DNA of 64,000 nt from Rhinopomastus cyanomelas. Lineage: Eukaryota > Chordata > Aves > Bucerotiformes > Rhinopomastidae. Positions 1 to 12,137 of the stretch are shown one piece after another. Location of the stretch: contig VXBP01010324.1 in the NCBI GenBank assembly GCA_013400115.1, forward strand, positions 2,921 to 66,920, in the 5' to 3' direction. The stretch's first letter is position 1. Each line of letters begins with the position of its first letter. The notes beneath the pieces are model-generated. The model searched no databases. It was given only the letters and a program-made list of their open reading frames with translations, and had not been told where the DNA came from. Made by a program: the position numbers and the translations under genes.

Positions 1-121
1 ACCCAGCATGTCTGGGGGAGCAGCACACCCACCCAGCATGTCTGGGGGAGCAGCACACCCACCCAGCATGTCTGGGGGAGCAGCACACCCACCCAGCATG
101 TCTGGGGGAGCAGCACACCCA
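1..121. repeat. Perfect 30-bp minisatellite, four copies
   Basis: The unit beginning ACCCAGCATGTCTGGGGGAG is repeated exactly four times from base 1, then breaks at about 122. The array probably continues left of the window. The unit length is a multiple of three, so it reads as a repeated decapeptide, but nothing else suggests coding. Confidence 0.97.
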
Positions 122-3100
122 CCTCTGACCCTGCCGGTGTCACAGCGGGGAGCAAGCGCTGAAGGAGCAGTGCAGTGGGTGGGAGAGCGAGCAGGGCTGG
201 CTGGGGATGTGGGCCAGGTTAAGGGGCACTGATGCTGGCAGAAGCCAGATATCTAAACATCCTCAAACACACAAGCTGACCTGTCAGCAATAAAATTAAC
301 AACAGCCCAGTTTCCAACTGACTTGTCCCACTGGGCCCCCAGCACCCTGCCTGTAGCTCCATCTCCCTGCAGCTTCCCACTGGGGAATGCTGCCTTCTCA
401 GTAAGGGGCAGACCCAGCCATGGGGCCCCCCTGCATGGCACAGGACATTGTGGCTTCTCTACAGCTACCTGTTTTCACTGTTCTTACAAGAATATGTTCC
501 TCTCCTACCTCATAACAGGTCTGACATGGAGTGGGAGGCTCAAAAGACAGCAATACAGCTCTGCCCTTGCCAGAGCTCCCCCAGCACTCCTGCCCAAACC
601 ATCCCAAAAACCCCAGCTGAGCTGACAGAAAAGCTGCTCTGTCCTGTGCCATGAGCAGACATCACCTGCCTGCAGCCATCTGCCAGCCACTGGGATGGCT
701 TCTCTACAGCAGTTCCTAGAGTGTCACAAGCAGACAGCGAGAACACAGTGCCTGGGAAAGCAGGAGCGAGTGCTCCTCCGCTCTCCACACACATTAGAAA
801 CCTGCCAGTACCAGCCATCAGTCCAAACAGCTTCTTACCAGGCTCTATTGCCCCAAAAGCCTTGTTCACAGCTGGCCTGGGGGTAAGGATTCGAGGAGGG
901 GAGACTGGAGGGCAAACCTTTGCTACTCTGAAGCAGGACTGGGAGCACAAAGGGATGCACTGGTCAGCCTGGAGCCTGCACCCCTCAGGCAGCAGCAAGT
1001 CTCTCCTGGCAGGAGTAATTCCCCACATGCCACAGGCTCTTTGGCTCCTGCAGGACACAGTCCCAGAAGCTTTTCCATCCATCCAGTCAGCCACAGCAGC
1101 AGTCCTGGGCTGTCCTCATAGCCCAGAAGCACCTGAGCCCAGCCAGGAACCACACAGGAACAGGGACGTGAAACAAGAGGATGCCGAGAGAGGGTGGTCT
1201 GTCTGACTATACCCTGTCACCAGCCTGGCCCCACATCCAGGCCATGGGGTGCAGAGTGCATCTGCTGGGCCTCCGAGTATGGGATGGAGACACTGGGGCT
1301 CCCAGCTCCTCCATGGCAGGGAAGAGGCACACTGGGCACTAGGAGCATCGCCCGCAAACCCTTTGCTTTCCTGCCTCGTTCACAGCAGGCCAAGCTTCAC
1401 TGTTTGCCATCAGCCCCTCAGCAGCCTGGACAGCCGGACGGACGGTCAGACAGCCCTCCACATCACAGCAGTTTCCCAGCGAGGGGGCGTTCGCATCCAA
1501 GTGGCTGAGTGCTGGATGAGATCTGCCGTTCAGTCTTCAAAGGCTTTGTGGCTGAAGCCCATTGTCTCCACAACAGGACAAAAAAATTGTAGAAATAAAT
1601 TCCCGGGAACAATTAGAAAGAAAACAAAAAAAAAAAAATCCCAACCCTAAATGTCGAAGAGGCATTTCAGAGCCAGCAGATACCAGGGCCTCTTGAATCC
1701 ATCTGATGGTCCCCATGGCTGCTCCGCGTTTCATTTCATCGGGCTCATACAATGCAAGACAAGGAATTAACCCGGGTGTTTGTTCAGAGCTAGTTTGTCT
1801 TCCACTTTTTTTTCCAAAGCCAGGTTTGAGTTTCAACGTTGCTTCTTGGCAATGCCTGAGGTTCCCACCGTCAGCGCAGCAGAGGGCTCACTTCCCTGAG
1901 GGCAAACTGAGGCTCAGCAATCCCACAGCACCTGCATCCCTTTGGGAGCAGAGGCAAGAGCTGGAGCACCACCCAGCCTGCCTGATGTGAACGTGGGGCT
2001 TTCTGCCCTCAGACTGTCCCTCTCCCTTTTATTTATTCCAGAGATAAACTGTTTTCTCTTCAGAAGCCCAGCAGAAATACATGATGAGAGCAGCTTTATA
2101 GCTTCCAGCTTTAACAATCTCTTCTTTTCTCCATTCTCCCTTCAAAAAAGCTTCAAATTTGAATTCAAACTCTCATAACATGATATTCAACTTCACATTC
2201 AAAACTGCTCTGTGTGAGGCAGCTTCACCTGAGCTTTCCCACAGCTGTTTGGGAACCATCAGCTTCACTACCCCTGGCTCAGCTCCCCACCTCGTTTGCA
2301 TGGGCTGGGCTTTGCAACAGGCAAACCACAGTCTTCAGTCAGGTAAGGGGAGATGAGGTTGTATCTGGGGGGAACTTTCAGGCAATAAGCACAAGCAGGA
2401 GCACACCTTAAATCACCAAGCTGCATCTGAGCACCAGTGGGTAACAGAGAGCCTGAAACCTTCCTTCATCTCTTGGGCCTTGAGAGGAAGGAGGGGTGGG
2501 TTTGGTGATGACCTTGCTGTGGCAAGGACCTCATTCTGGTACATCAGTAGGAGTGGTGGCACAACCAGGCTAGGAGGGACAGTGGTGTTTCCTCCTGATG
2601 CACTGGTGGAGCAGGAACCTCTCACTTTCGAGTAGGAACAGGTGCCCATCCAGCACCCACAGCAACAACCAGCCAGTGCCACTGGCCCTTCTCACCAGGG
2701 GAACATAAAAACCTCTGTGGACATCATTGCCCACCCCCACAAGAGACAGCAGATCCCCCAGGACCAGTTCCCCTCCACACACCACCCATTACATGAGCTG
2801 CTTCCCAACAAGTCTCGTCAAGATGCCAAGTGAAGCCGGCAGGCAAGTGCAGGAGGGAAATTCCCCACACACAGCCAGGCGAGGCTGGCAGGGCACCACC
2901 ACCGCACCCACTGCTGCCCTCCTGTGCAGGGTGCTGGCAGGGGCCCCCTCGCCAGCCCTGCCAAGAGCACCTGGATGTCTTTTCCCAGTGCATGACCTGC
3001 CAGATTTGCTGAATAAACCTCCCATCTCCAGCAAACCTGCTGCCTTCCTGGTGGGGAAAGCGGTGAAAGGTTCAAATGGATGTTGGAAAAGGCAGAGGGG

Positions 3101-4320
3101 GAAACAAGCCCAGGATACAAAGTCCTCATCTGTAAGGAACCGAAAGGGTTGTTGAGGTTTTGTAGGGAATTTGTTCCCCCTCTGGTTGCAATGCAAAAAC
3201 AAAGTCAAGATAGGGATCTCGGTGTGCTGGGGGGCAGCTCCCTGCGCCTTGGCCCTCCAGGCACAGCACGCCTGTCCAAACTAAGATGGAGCAGAGACGT
3301 GTCCTGTGGAACACGCACAGCATCACCATGGCCATCCCACTCAGGTTTGGGGTTCAAGCACAGGATCCCAACCTACACCCACTGTGGAGGGAGGCAAAGC
3401 AGCCTGAGCCCGTGGTGGCAGGTCCACCAGCACAAAAAATGGCACTGTCGTTATTAATGATTTCCCTGCCTGTGGGGGAAACGGTGCTCCTCATCCATCT
3501 TGGGCAGCCTCTTTGTCTTCAGCGACTGTTTTTCTTGGCACCTCGAGAGCACTTTCACACCTCCCCCTCCCACTTGACACTGGCCTACCTGAGTACTGAG
3601 GAGAAAGGCAGAGAGAGCCTCAAACCACAGTGCTGCCTGGATGAACAGAGGGTCCCTTCTACTTTGGGATCAGCGGCAAGATGCAGCTCAACCCCAAGAG
3701 GGAAAAGCTTCCAGCACAAGCCAGATCCCTCCACCCAGGGGCACCCGTAGCCTGCACCTCGATGAATCTCAAGGTGATGCATCCCAAGCAGCCAGGGCTC
3801 AGACAAGCCACATTCCATGTCTCCCTTATCTCCTGAGGGGAAAGGGGGGAGGTAGGGATTGCACTGCACCACCTGCATCGGGTTAGTATCTCATCTCAGG
3901 CAGCTGAAACACTGGCTGCCCCCAGGTAACAGCCTCCCCAAATACTGCCAGCAACCACCTTCCCCACAGACCCCAGTCTGCTGGGGAACAAAGAGGCTGT
4001 ATGTAGCGCTCCCACCAGGAGCCAGTGCCCTGTCTGGCTGCAATTTACACCACCATGCCTTACATCCTCAGCGTGTCCCTGTCTCTATTGCTCAGGTGCT
4101 GCAGCCCCATCTTACCCCACACCGCCAAAACTGTCCCCAAACAAAGCTACCTACCCTGCTCCCAGAGCCTGCACGTTCCCACCTTCCCTCCAGCTTGTCA
4201 CCCATAAATCCTCACCTGCACCAGAATCCCCCTGAAATCTTTTCCATGCTGCTCTCCTGGATCTTTCCCACTGTTTGCCGCAAGGCACCGTTCCCTGGAC
4301 TTCAACCCCAGCAGGTCAGA
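122..4320. other. GC-rich intergenic or flanking DNA, no gene recognised
   Basis: Unique-looking, C/T- and G/A-rich sequence with many overlapping short open frames on both strands, as expected from high GC. I see no recognisable domain and no CR1. There is an A-rich tract at about 1616-1638. Confidence 0.5.
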
Positions 4321-4329
4321 CCTCTGCTC

Positions 4330-5130
4330 CTTCTCTGGACCTGTGCACCAAGCACCCACATCCAGCACCCTAAATCCTGCCTGTGCTCAAGCACCTGCAC
4401 CCAGTACCCCACAGAATCACCGAATGATCGGTGCAAGGGACCTCGAAAGATCCTCTAGCCCAATCCCTCTGCCGGAGCAAGATCACCTAGATGAGGAAGG
4501 TGATCCTGCTGGATCCTGCCTGTGCACCAGCACCCACACTCAACACTCGAGACCCTGCCTGCAGACCCAGACCTGGACTTAGAACCCAAGCCAGCAGCCC
4601 AGGCCCTACTAAGAGACCCAACGCACAGGCTCAGCAGCCTAGATTCTGCTTGTGGACTCGGCACCTAGACCAATCATCCAAACAACCTCAACCCTGCCTG
4701 TGGACCCAGATGAAACCCACCGCCCTGACGCTGCCTGAGGATTCAGCAGTCAGATCCAGCACCCCGACTGTGCTCTGCAGACCCACACCAGGCACCCCGG
4801 ACCCTGCCTGTGGACTCGGCACCCGGATCCAGCACCCCAAACCCTGCCTGCAGATCCAGAGCTGAAGTCAGACCGGGCACCACGGACCCTACCAAAGGGC
4901 TCAGCACCCAGATCTAAGCACTCCAATCCCGCCAGTGGACGCAGACCGAGTCTCAGCACCCAAAACCAGCACCCTCGAACCTGCCTGCGGACTCGAGCAC
5001 TCAGACCCAGCACCCTCGACCGCGCTCTGCCGACCAGGCACTCGGACCCAGCGCCCAGCCCCAGCCTGCCAGATCCGCTCGTGAACGCGGCGCTCAGACC
5101 CAGCCCTCCTAGCCCCGCTTGCGGACCCCG
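4330..5130. repeat. Degenerate ~40-bp minisatellite
   Basis: Diverged units of the form GACCCTGCCTGTGGACTC, then GGCACCC and GATCCAGCACCCC, recur about every 40 bp. A CR1 tail interrupts the array at about 4411-4491. The right end merges into CpG-rich sequence. Confidence 0.8.
4411..4491 (-). mobile_element. CR1 LINE 3' end fragment
   Basis: Sequence from ACAGAATCACCGAATGATCG through CTCGAAAGATCCTCTAGCCC to GATCACCTAGA is the reverse complement of a CR1 3' terminus. It lies inside the degenerate minisatellite, so it inserted into an existing array or was flanked by later expansion. Confidence 0.8.
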
Positions 5131-5450
5131 ACCCGAGCCCTCGGCTGCCCCCGCTCCCGTCTCGCTGGCACTTGCCTAGTTCGACGTGTTCCTGCCGCTG
5201 CTGCTCGGCAGGGCTCGGCGCGGCACAGCCCGGCACGGCCCCGGCGCAGCGCAGACCGCCCGTGCGCGGCCCCTCCGCGCCGTCCGCATTGCGGCGCCCC
5301 CTGGCGGCCGCGCCGTGCCCAGCGCCTCGTGGTGGGGAACCGGGCAGCAGGGAGCGAGGCAGCATCGCTTCCCGCAGCAGAATCGCTCTCAGCCCCTTTG
5401 TCCCGGTCCAGGGCACCAAGGGGTCGCTCAGTGCCGGCAGTTGGGGTTAG
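4990..5450. promoter_or_regulatory. Orphan CpG island
   Basis: CpG density is very high, for example 5200-5330, and far above the flanks, as expected for a vertebrate promoter. No coding exon is recognised beside it. On the minus strand ACTAG|GCAAGT (about 5180) looks like a GC-type splice donor. In mammals SEMA4G lies downstream of SLF2 in the same direction, so this may be its first non-coding exon; that is inference from synteny only. Confidence 0.55.
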
Positions 5451-6289
5451 AGACACCACAGTACCGCTGGCAGATGCTGCTGTGTCCAAGCCTTTGGCGC
5501 GGCCAAGGAGGCAACGGGCTGGTGACTTGGGCTTGTAACTTGAAAAAAGCGCTACCGCATGCAGATAAGCAGCATCCTGCTGCGCCAAGGCAGCGCATGT
5601 GGTGTCATCGCACCGCAGCCACCATGGTGCTCACCAAGGATCCTGGCAGCCCACACCACACACCTGACCAAGGCACCGAGCCCCATCTTTTCCCTCCTAC
5701 CACCACACGGCTCCCCATTCAGCCTGCCTGCACCCACGGTGGAAGGATGTTGGGAAACACAGGCTAGTAATGATTTCTCTAGGAGCCTTTTTGTTCTGGG
5801 TGGCTTCTGCGGCTCCTCCCCTTGGGCAGGAGCTGCCAGGTTCAGGCCTGCATTTGCTTTCCTTTCGCAAGCTCTCAGCGCCTGGCCAAGCCTCACTTCT
5901 CGGCTGTCACGGCCTCCCGAAAGCAAAACCCCAAGCGCGGTGTGTAATCAACAGGTTGGATCTAGGGCAACTGGAAATCAGCCGGAGCAGGAGGTGGGGA
6001 GGGGTGCGTGCCAGATTACATCTCCTGACGCTGTCGCGGTAGCCATGCGGTGCCCAGTCTCAGCAATGGCACCGTCAGACGCTGGCTCCTCCCCTCCACA
6101 CCAATCCCCCGTGAGGGGTGGGCTCTCCAAGAATGGACGAGGGCGACTTCACGTCCTGCAGACCCGGAGCTGGACCTGCAGCACAGCTTAAAGCTGAGCA
6201 AGTTGTGCAGAAAGGAGCATTGTCTGGGGGTGAGAGTGAGCCCCGGCCGAGCTCTCACCACCTGGACCTTTTAGGGTCGGTAACAGTGA
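5451..6289. other. GC-rich flanking DNA, no gene recognised
   Basis: Moderately CpG-rich DNA right of the orphan island. Long open frames here run through GC-rich sequence on both strands without domain signatures. Confidence 0.5.
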
Positions 6290-6294
6290 CAGGA

Positions 6295-6412
6295 GCAGTT
6301 TACTCTCCTGTGGGGAGTCTGGTTAAATATGTCCCTGCTTCCTGCAGGGGAAGTCGGACTAGATGACCTTTAAAGATCCCTTCCAACTCAAAACGTTCAA
6401 TGATCCTAAAAG
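6295..6412 (+). mobile_element. CR1 LINE 3' end fragment (older)
   Basis: GTCCCTGCTTCCTGCAGGGG, then GGACTAGATGACCTTTAAAG and CCCTTCCAACTC followed by a decayed TGATCCT tail is a plus-strand CR1 3' end of an older subfamily. Confidence 0.85.
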
Positions 6413-9400
6413 CACTGTGGGTATGAAAGAGAGCAGTGGAGGACTGAATCCCCCCCATTCCTCATGCAACAATGATCTCAGTAGAGAAGGGACCCATCTG
6501 GGTCAGAGGTTCCCGTCACCATCACACACTCACTAAACAGCTACCAGCCACTCACCCTGCATAAGATACTGGGACCTGGGCCACATCCCCACACCCAGGG
6601 ACCCCATGAGAGCAGAGCAGAGATGCTACCCACCTTCTTCAGTGCTTCCCGTCCTCCAACCCTAACCTCCTGCACACTCCAGTGGCTAATTACTATTTCC
6701 TCTGTCCTTGGGCAAAGCTCCAGCTTCTCCTCCACCCCTCAAAGCACCTCACCTTGCCTCTCCGCCCACCCTGCAGAAGCAGGATGCCCATGTATCTAGA
6801 GCCAGGCTCGCCCACAGCCCTGCCCAGGTGGGCCTGGAGCACTGCACGAGCAGGGCAGCAGCAGGAGGACAGGCTGAAGCACTGCTGCCTGAGAGCCAGG
6901 AATGCTTCGGGCCAGCCTGTCTAACCCAGCAACATGGAGTTTGATGCTGCGAGGTGGCTGGTCCCCGATACCCACTCCAAGCCGCCTCCCTCTACCTTAG
7001 CAGAGGTGCGCCTGGAGCTGTGGGGCTGATTATGGGGAGAACTGGTCCGCAAGCCTGGGAAAGAGGGTGCCTGGGCTGAGACAGGGCTGCCCAAGGCTGC
7101 CTCCATCTCCAGGACGCCGAGACCTCCCATCCCACAGCAACACTCCCTGCCCATGCAGGCAGGAGCCCTCCCACGTGGCTGCAAGCTGAACCCAGCACAA
7201 ATTGGAGCTCCGTCGGCTCCACAGAGGGGTAATTAGTGCGTGAGCAAAGCGCGAGCAGAGCTGGGTGCATGCAGCACTGCGCATTTACAGGCCTGAGCTT
7301 GCGCCGCTTTCATTAATTAACACGAGTCAGCGGCGGCTGGAAGCAGATCTATTTTCAGAGCCTTCGCCTGCTCCGCTGCCCCTGTGAGATTCACCGAAAG
7401 GATTTTGGGCCCCATGAGGTTGAAGGCCAGGGCCTTGCTCTTCCTTATGCGGCTTTCCCAGCAGGACAAGGCAGCAGCAGGCAGGAGCCAAAACAGACTC
7501 AACCTTCTCCTGTGCCCGTGCCAGTTTGTCCTGCAGAATTGACCTGTGGGGCATGGGCATCCTGACTTGTGCTCCAACCTCAGCCCAGGGCCAGCAAGGC
7601 AGTGGAAGGGGAATTTCCCATTGGAGCAGCCCTGGTCTCAGTCCAGGGTTCAGCTTGGGGTAGAGGGCCCTCTGGGTCATGCCCCTGTTCCTTGGAAAAC
7701 TGCTCTGCCCACAGCCACCCAAGCTACTTTTATCCTTGATGCTCTGTCCCCCCTAATCCAAATGGCCTTTAGGAAAGGGAGATGGTTTAGTGCCCTGATC
7801 ACTGTTCCAGTCTGGTTACTGTTTAATTTCTTGTTGTTACTTAAACATCGTGTTCCACAGAGAGGGGACCGCTCTTGTCTCACGTCACCACCCCATCCAC
7901 GCCAGGGTCAGCAGCCCTTTGCCTGTGCTGGCAGCCCCCGTCACAGCCCAGCCCACCTCACCACTGCGGCACACAGCAAGGCCAGGAGGATGTCCATGCC
8001 CACACTCAGGTGGCATTTTTGGGTTCACCCATCTCTGACAGACAATCCCACCCTCAATAGCAGGTAGAAATGCCCGCAGTCAGCCCCTTTTACCCCTCCA
8101 GTGCCCAAGGAACCAGGGCAAAGCTGTGGCAGCTCTCATGTTTCACTTGGCACTGTACCCTGATCCCAGCCGGCATCCCAGATGATGTGAGGAATTATAA
8201 CAGGGCCAGAGCACCGTGAAATATTGATGGGATTAGCACGGATCAGCTCTCCCAGCACACACACTGTGCTCACCCCAAGCCTGTGAGCTCGCACTTGGGT
8301 TGCAGCTCAGCTCTGCTGGGTGCTCCACACCAAGCCCACAGCCACAGACAGTTCTCCAGCTACTGCCAGCCTGCAGCCTTCCTTGAGGTTGCAGTGCTGG
8401 CAGGGGTGTTGATGCCTACAAACCCATGAGACTGACCATGATCTGCAGCCGTGGGGAAGAATCTGCTTCCCCAGGCAGATCTATCTCCTCCCCAGCAGTG
8501 CCTGCTCTTCCCCTCACCCCAAACAAAAAAAGTGAGATTAAATTCCAGCTCTGAGATCTGATTTGACAGCCACTGTGGTCAACGGGGCGGCAGGTAGCTG
8601 GCCATTTCAAGCTGCTCTCCAGACTGGTTTGAAACCAGCTGGGAATTACAAAATCATGGCACTCGTGCAGCTGGGGATTTATGAAACCCACAAGAGAGTT
8701 GTGAAACTTGTACTGAAGCCGTGCCAGCCCACACTGCGCCGAGAGGTGAGTTAGAACATCAAAACCACCAGCGGAAGCCCAGGTACCTTTCCCTTTCAGT
8801 GTGAGAAAAAGCAACAAAGAGAAAACCAGTCCTTCTCAGTCTCACCACTCCAGTACCCTCCATCTCAATGGTCCACTCTGCCCACCCCGGGAGCAGCCTG
8901 CCCTGGCTCAGCACTGCGTGAAGTAGAAGAGCAGAGCAGACCCACTGGCGATGCCTGGAGCCCAGCAGTGGCACGCTGGACTTTCCAGCAGTTGGCTGCA
9001 CACACACCAGGACTGGCTTTGTTTCTTGAGAGCATCATGGACTCATCAAGCTGAGTGTGATGCTCCATAGATTAGCCTCAGGAAAAAAAAAATATTCCAA
9101 TGGGCACAGAGCATGAAAGGCTCTGGAACCTTTTCCCTTCAAGTCATTGAGCAAACTTTCCAAACCACTGCTTCTCTGGGCTGAGAGCCAGTAAGGAAAA
9201 TCACAATTGCAGAAACACTTGTCTGAGAAAGTTATAATGAGCTGGAGAAAGGCAGGGGCAGGCCAGAAGGCCACTGAACTGCCAGCCTGTGCTGCAGCCA
9301 CTCCAGCCCAGGCTGTTTTGGGTAGGGATAGCATGTTTTCTCCAGCTCAGCACAGTAGCAGAGCTGCTGCCTTGACTTCCCACAAGATCAGATGCCGGAT

Positions 9401-11745
9401 TTTTTCCCTGTAAATGCTTGGCAGTGGAAATAGGGATGTTTTGCCCAAGGCCATTTGTTAATGAAGGCTGCCAGGTGCCAGCAGCCCCAGCCGCAGAGCT
9501 GGCCGTGGTGCCAGGATGGATTTTCTCAGGGGAGAAGGAGCTGAGTCAAAGCAGCATCCAATCTGTTCCCACAAGCCCGGCTGCAATTGCTGTGCAGGAG
9601 TTCACAAAGGACAGGCACTCACATGGGGAGCTGGTAGGACTTGGTTTGCTCTTCTGCAAACCCCTCCGAGCCAGTGGAAAGCATTAGCCTGGCTCAGGAT
9701 CTGTCAGCATCTGTAGGGAAGGGCTGGTGAGACTGCAGGAGAGCAAGGTCCTGACCTGCCTTTCAGCCAGGCGGGGTGGCATTGGGAGGCTTCTGCAGCA
9801 TGGGGGGGCAAATGCCAGCAGCCACTGGGAATCCCATGGGAGAGATGAGAATGGAATTTCAGGACTCAGTGCAGAGTCTCATCCCAGCTCGGAGGCAGGA
9901 GCAGGACCAAGGTGGCTGCAGGTGGGGAAGGCTGCAGGTGTTTGGTTTAGCTGGAGACTGCCAACAGTCTGCCCATCACCTCAACAGCTCCCAGTGAAAA
10001 GCAGCTGGACCCCAGCCTGGACAGGGAGCATGGGGCACTGGGCACACTCTCGTGTGTGAAGCCAGGTCCCTGTCACACATTGCTGAGACCAGTGTGCATT
10101 CCTGGGGGCTGGGACAAACCCGAGGATTTTAAGAGCTGCCATTCTGGGTGAGCTAACCTGCACCCTCCAGAGCTAAAGCCAGAAGGCTGTAATGGCCCTC
10201 ACATCCACCCTCTAGGTCAAGGCACCAGCAGGGATGAACATCCCCACGGCTTCACCTTTTTTGCCATCTGAGCCCCCGTGCCCAAGCAACTGTCCTCCCA
10301 GCCCTGCCTGCCCCAGTTCAAAGCTCGGCTGACCAGTGGACAGCCTGTCTCTCCTTCCCAGGCACCAAACCCCAGGGTTGTCATCACTGCCACCAAAGAA
10401 GAAACAGCCCAAGCAGTGCAGTAAATAACTCCCTTCGCACAGGCAGAGTGCTGGCAAGCAGAGCCAGGCGCATCCATCACTCTCACAGTTTTTCCTCAGC
10501 TCTGACACTTCGATAGGGGCGAGGGGGTGGGGGAAGTAGAGGAGCTTCCAAAATTTATGAGCTTGGATTTAAAAATACATCTCTTGGAAGCACTGCAAAA
10601 CCCGGAGATGGTGAAGGCAAGTGGCTTAAAATTTGCTGTCAGGAACAAAATGCAAAAGCTGTGCCTGCCTCAGAAAGGGATCTGGGAGACCTGCGTGGTT
10701 GGTGCTGCAAACTGTGTCCCCATTGGGATCATTTTACAAGACAGGGCTCTCCGTGCCTTGCATTACGAGTGAAGTGAAAGATGGGGAAATAAATGATGGG
10801 TTAAAATCCCTCCAGCCCTATGGTAATGTCAACCATGGGATCCGGACTGTCACCTTCACTCTCAGGGAGCTTTGCCTCTGCACCCCAGATCTACCACTGC
10901 TCTATGCATTGCCAGTTTTGTTTTCCAGTCCCACTTGGAAACAGATTCCCTTATGCAAAGGAAAGGGCTTGTAACTGTAAATTTAGCTTAAGATGTCTTT
11001 ACCACAGGGAATCACACATCAAATAATAAAGCCAAATTGCATGCAACTAAGAACCACCACAATATCAGAGTCGTTGGTCTTTGCAGATGGACCATCCCCC
11101 AGCAGGAAGCCGCAGAATGAGCAGCTGAAAAATGTTACTCGGTCATTAAAAACATCCAAAAGTAATTTAGCCTGAGTGACAATGATGCTCAAAGCAAGTT
11201 ATTTGTCTGCTGAGATAAAATGAGCTATTTCAAGCCTGCCTTGTGTCATAGTTTTCTTTTAAAGCAAAAAAGGGCTGAAAAATGCTGAGCCAACAGCTTG
11301 CTAGAAGAGCCCAGGAGCTGCAGCAGTGTCATGGTGTGGGGAGCCGCTCTGATCCCCCCTGTTGTCAGATTCCCTCCTCCCCTAGAAGGATGCTCAGAAC
11401 CTACTGGAAAGATGGGCCCCGGGGCCACCACCACATCTCTGCTGAGTTACAGAGCTATTTAGGGTGATGGTTTTGCCATGGAAACATCTCCTTCCTAACA
11501 ACAGCTCTATTGGCACATGCACCAGAAGCAGCCTGGTCTGACTCTTGCCACGGTTTGTTGGTTTTTTAAAAATAAATAAATGGATTACAAAAGACACCGA
11601 ACCATCAAACTTCTGAGTTAACCCATCAAAAGCATAGTATGAGCCCACAGTTCCTCTAACATCTCCTAAGCAGCTGTTTGGTGGGCTCTTTAGACACACA
11701 GCACATGTCAAATGCCTAGTGTTAAATATTTCAGGTGAAACCCAA
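6413..11745. other. Intergenic DNA, no gene recognised
   Basis: GC-moderate to GC-rich DNA without CR1 or recognisable coding exons. It contains conserved-looking patches with AT-rich cores (about 7190-7345, 8160-8265 and 11100-11240), described as findings. Confidence 0.45.
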
Positions 11746-11750
11746 CTCTG

Positions 11751-12080
11751 CTAAACGTAGTCAGCCTTAACCTTGATCTGCAGCTCCAAGGCAGTCAAAT
11801 TTCGCTGCAGCCTTTGGGAATTGATTTGCTTCCAGTTGGTACCCTCTCTGTGCTGTTCAGCTGAGGTGATGTATTCCAGAACCCGATCTTTTTTTCCCTC
11901 ACGCAGTACGTAATCAGGTTTTGGGAAGCTGCGGTGAGATGCCTTACAAGCAGTTTTTGTCCTCAGGTGTTTTCCAAGCAGGATGCATCCATCATGTCCT
12001 GGTGCTTTAGCACATCTCTGCACAAATGATTGGTTCAAGAGTCTGCTGAATTCCTTTGATTCGTGCTCCTGCATATCCAC
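11751..12080 (-). CDS. Unidentified coding-like frame, possible exon or retrocopy
   Basis: An open frame of about 109 codons (stop at 11751-11753) starts near VDMQEHESKEFSRLL and ends ITSAEQHREGTNW...LELQIKVKADYV. Composition is protein-like: mixed charged and hydrophobic residues with no low complexity, unlike the GC-driven frames nearby. A candidate acceptor (ATTAG, about 12088; or ATGCAG, about 12068) lies at its 5' side and a possible donor, ATCAAG|GTTAAG, near 11775. I do not recognise the family. It may be an exon of an unnamed minus-strand gene, a retrocopy, or chance. Confidence 0.35.
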   Translation of the reverse strand: MDMQEHESKEFSRLLNQSFVQRCAKAPGHDGCILLGKHLRTKTACKASHRSFPKPDYVLREGKKDRVLEYITSAEQHREGTNWKQINSQRLQRNLTALELQIKVKADYV

Positions 12081-12098
12081 ACAGCTAATTTACCTCTC

Positions 12099-12137
12099 AA
12101 ATAAATAAATAAATACATAAGAAAGAAAGAAGAAGGG
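12099..12137. repeat. AAAT/GAAA microsatellite
   Basis: A short (AAAT)n run followed by GAAAGAAAGAAGAAG. Confidence 0.85.

Noticed and set aside
8..232. Decapeptide-repeat open frame at the left edge
   Set aside because: Produced by the 30-bp minisatellite, whose length is a multiple of three; nothing downstream supports a gene.
540..1094. 184-codon minus-strand frame in the left GC-rich flank
   Set aside because: Overlapped by equally long frames on the other strand; Cys/Gly/Trp-rich content typical of GC-driven open frames; no recognisable family.
4901..5767. Several long frames across the orphan CpG island
   Set aside because: Arg/Ala/Gly/Pro-rich translations on both strands reflect CpG density, not coding.
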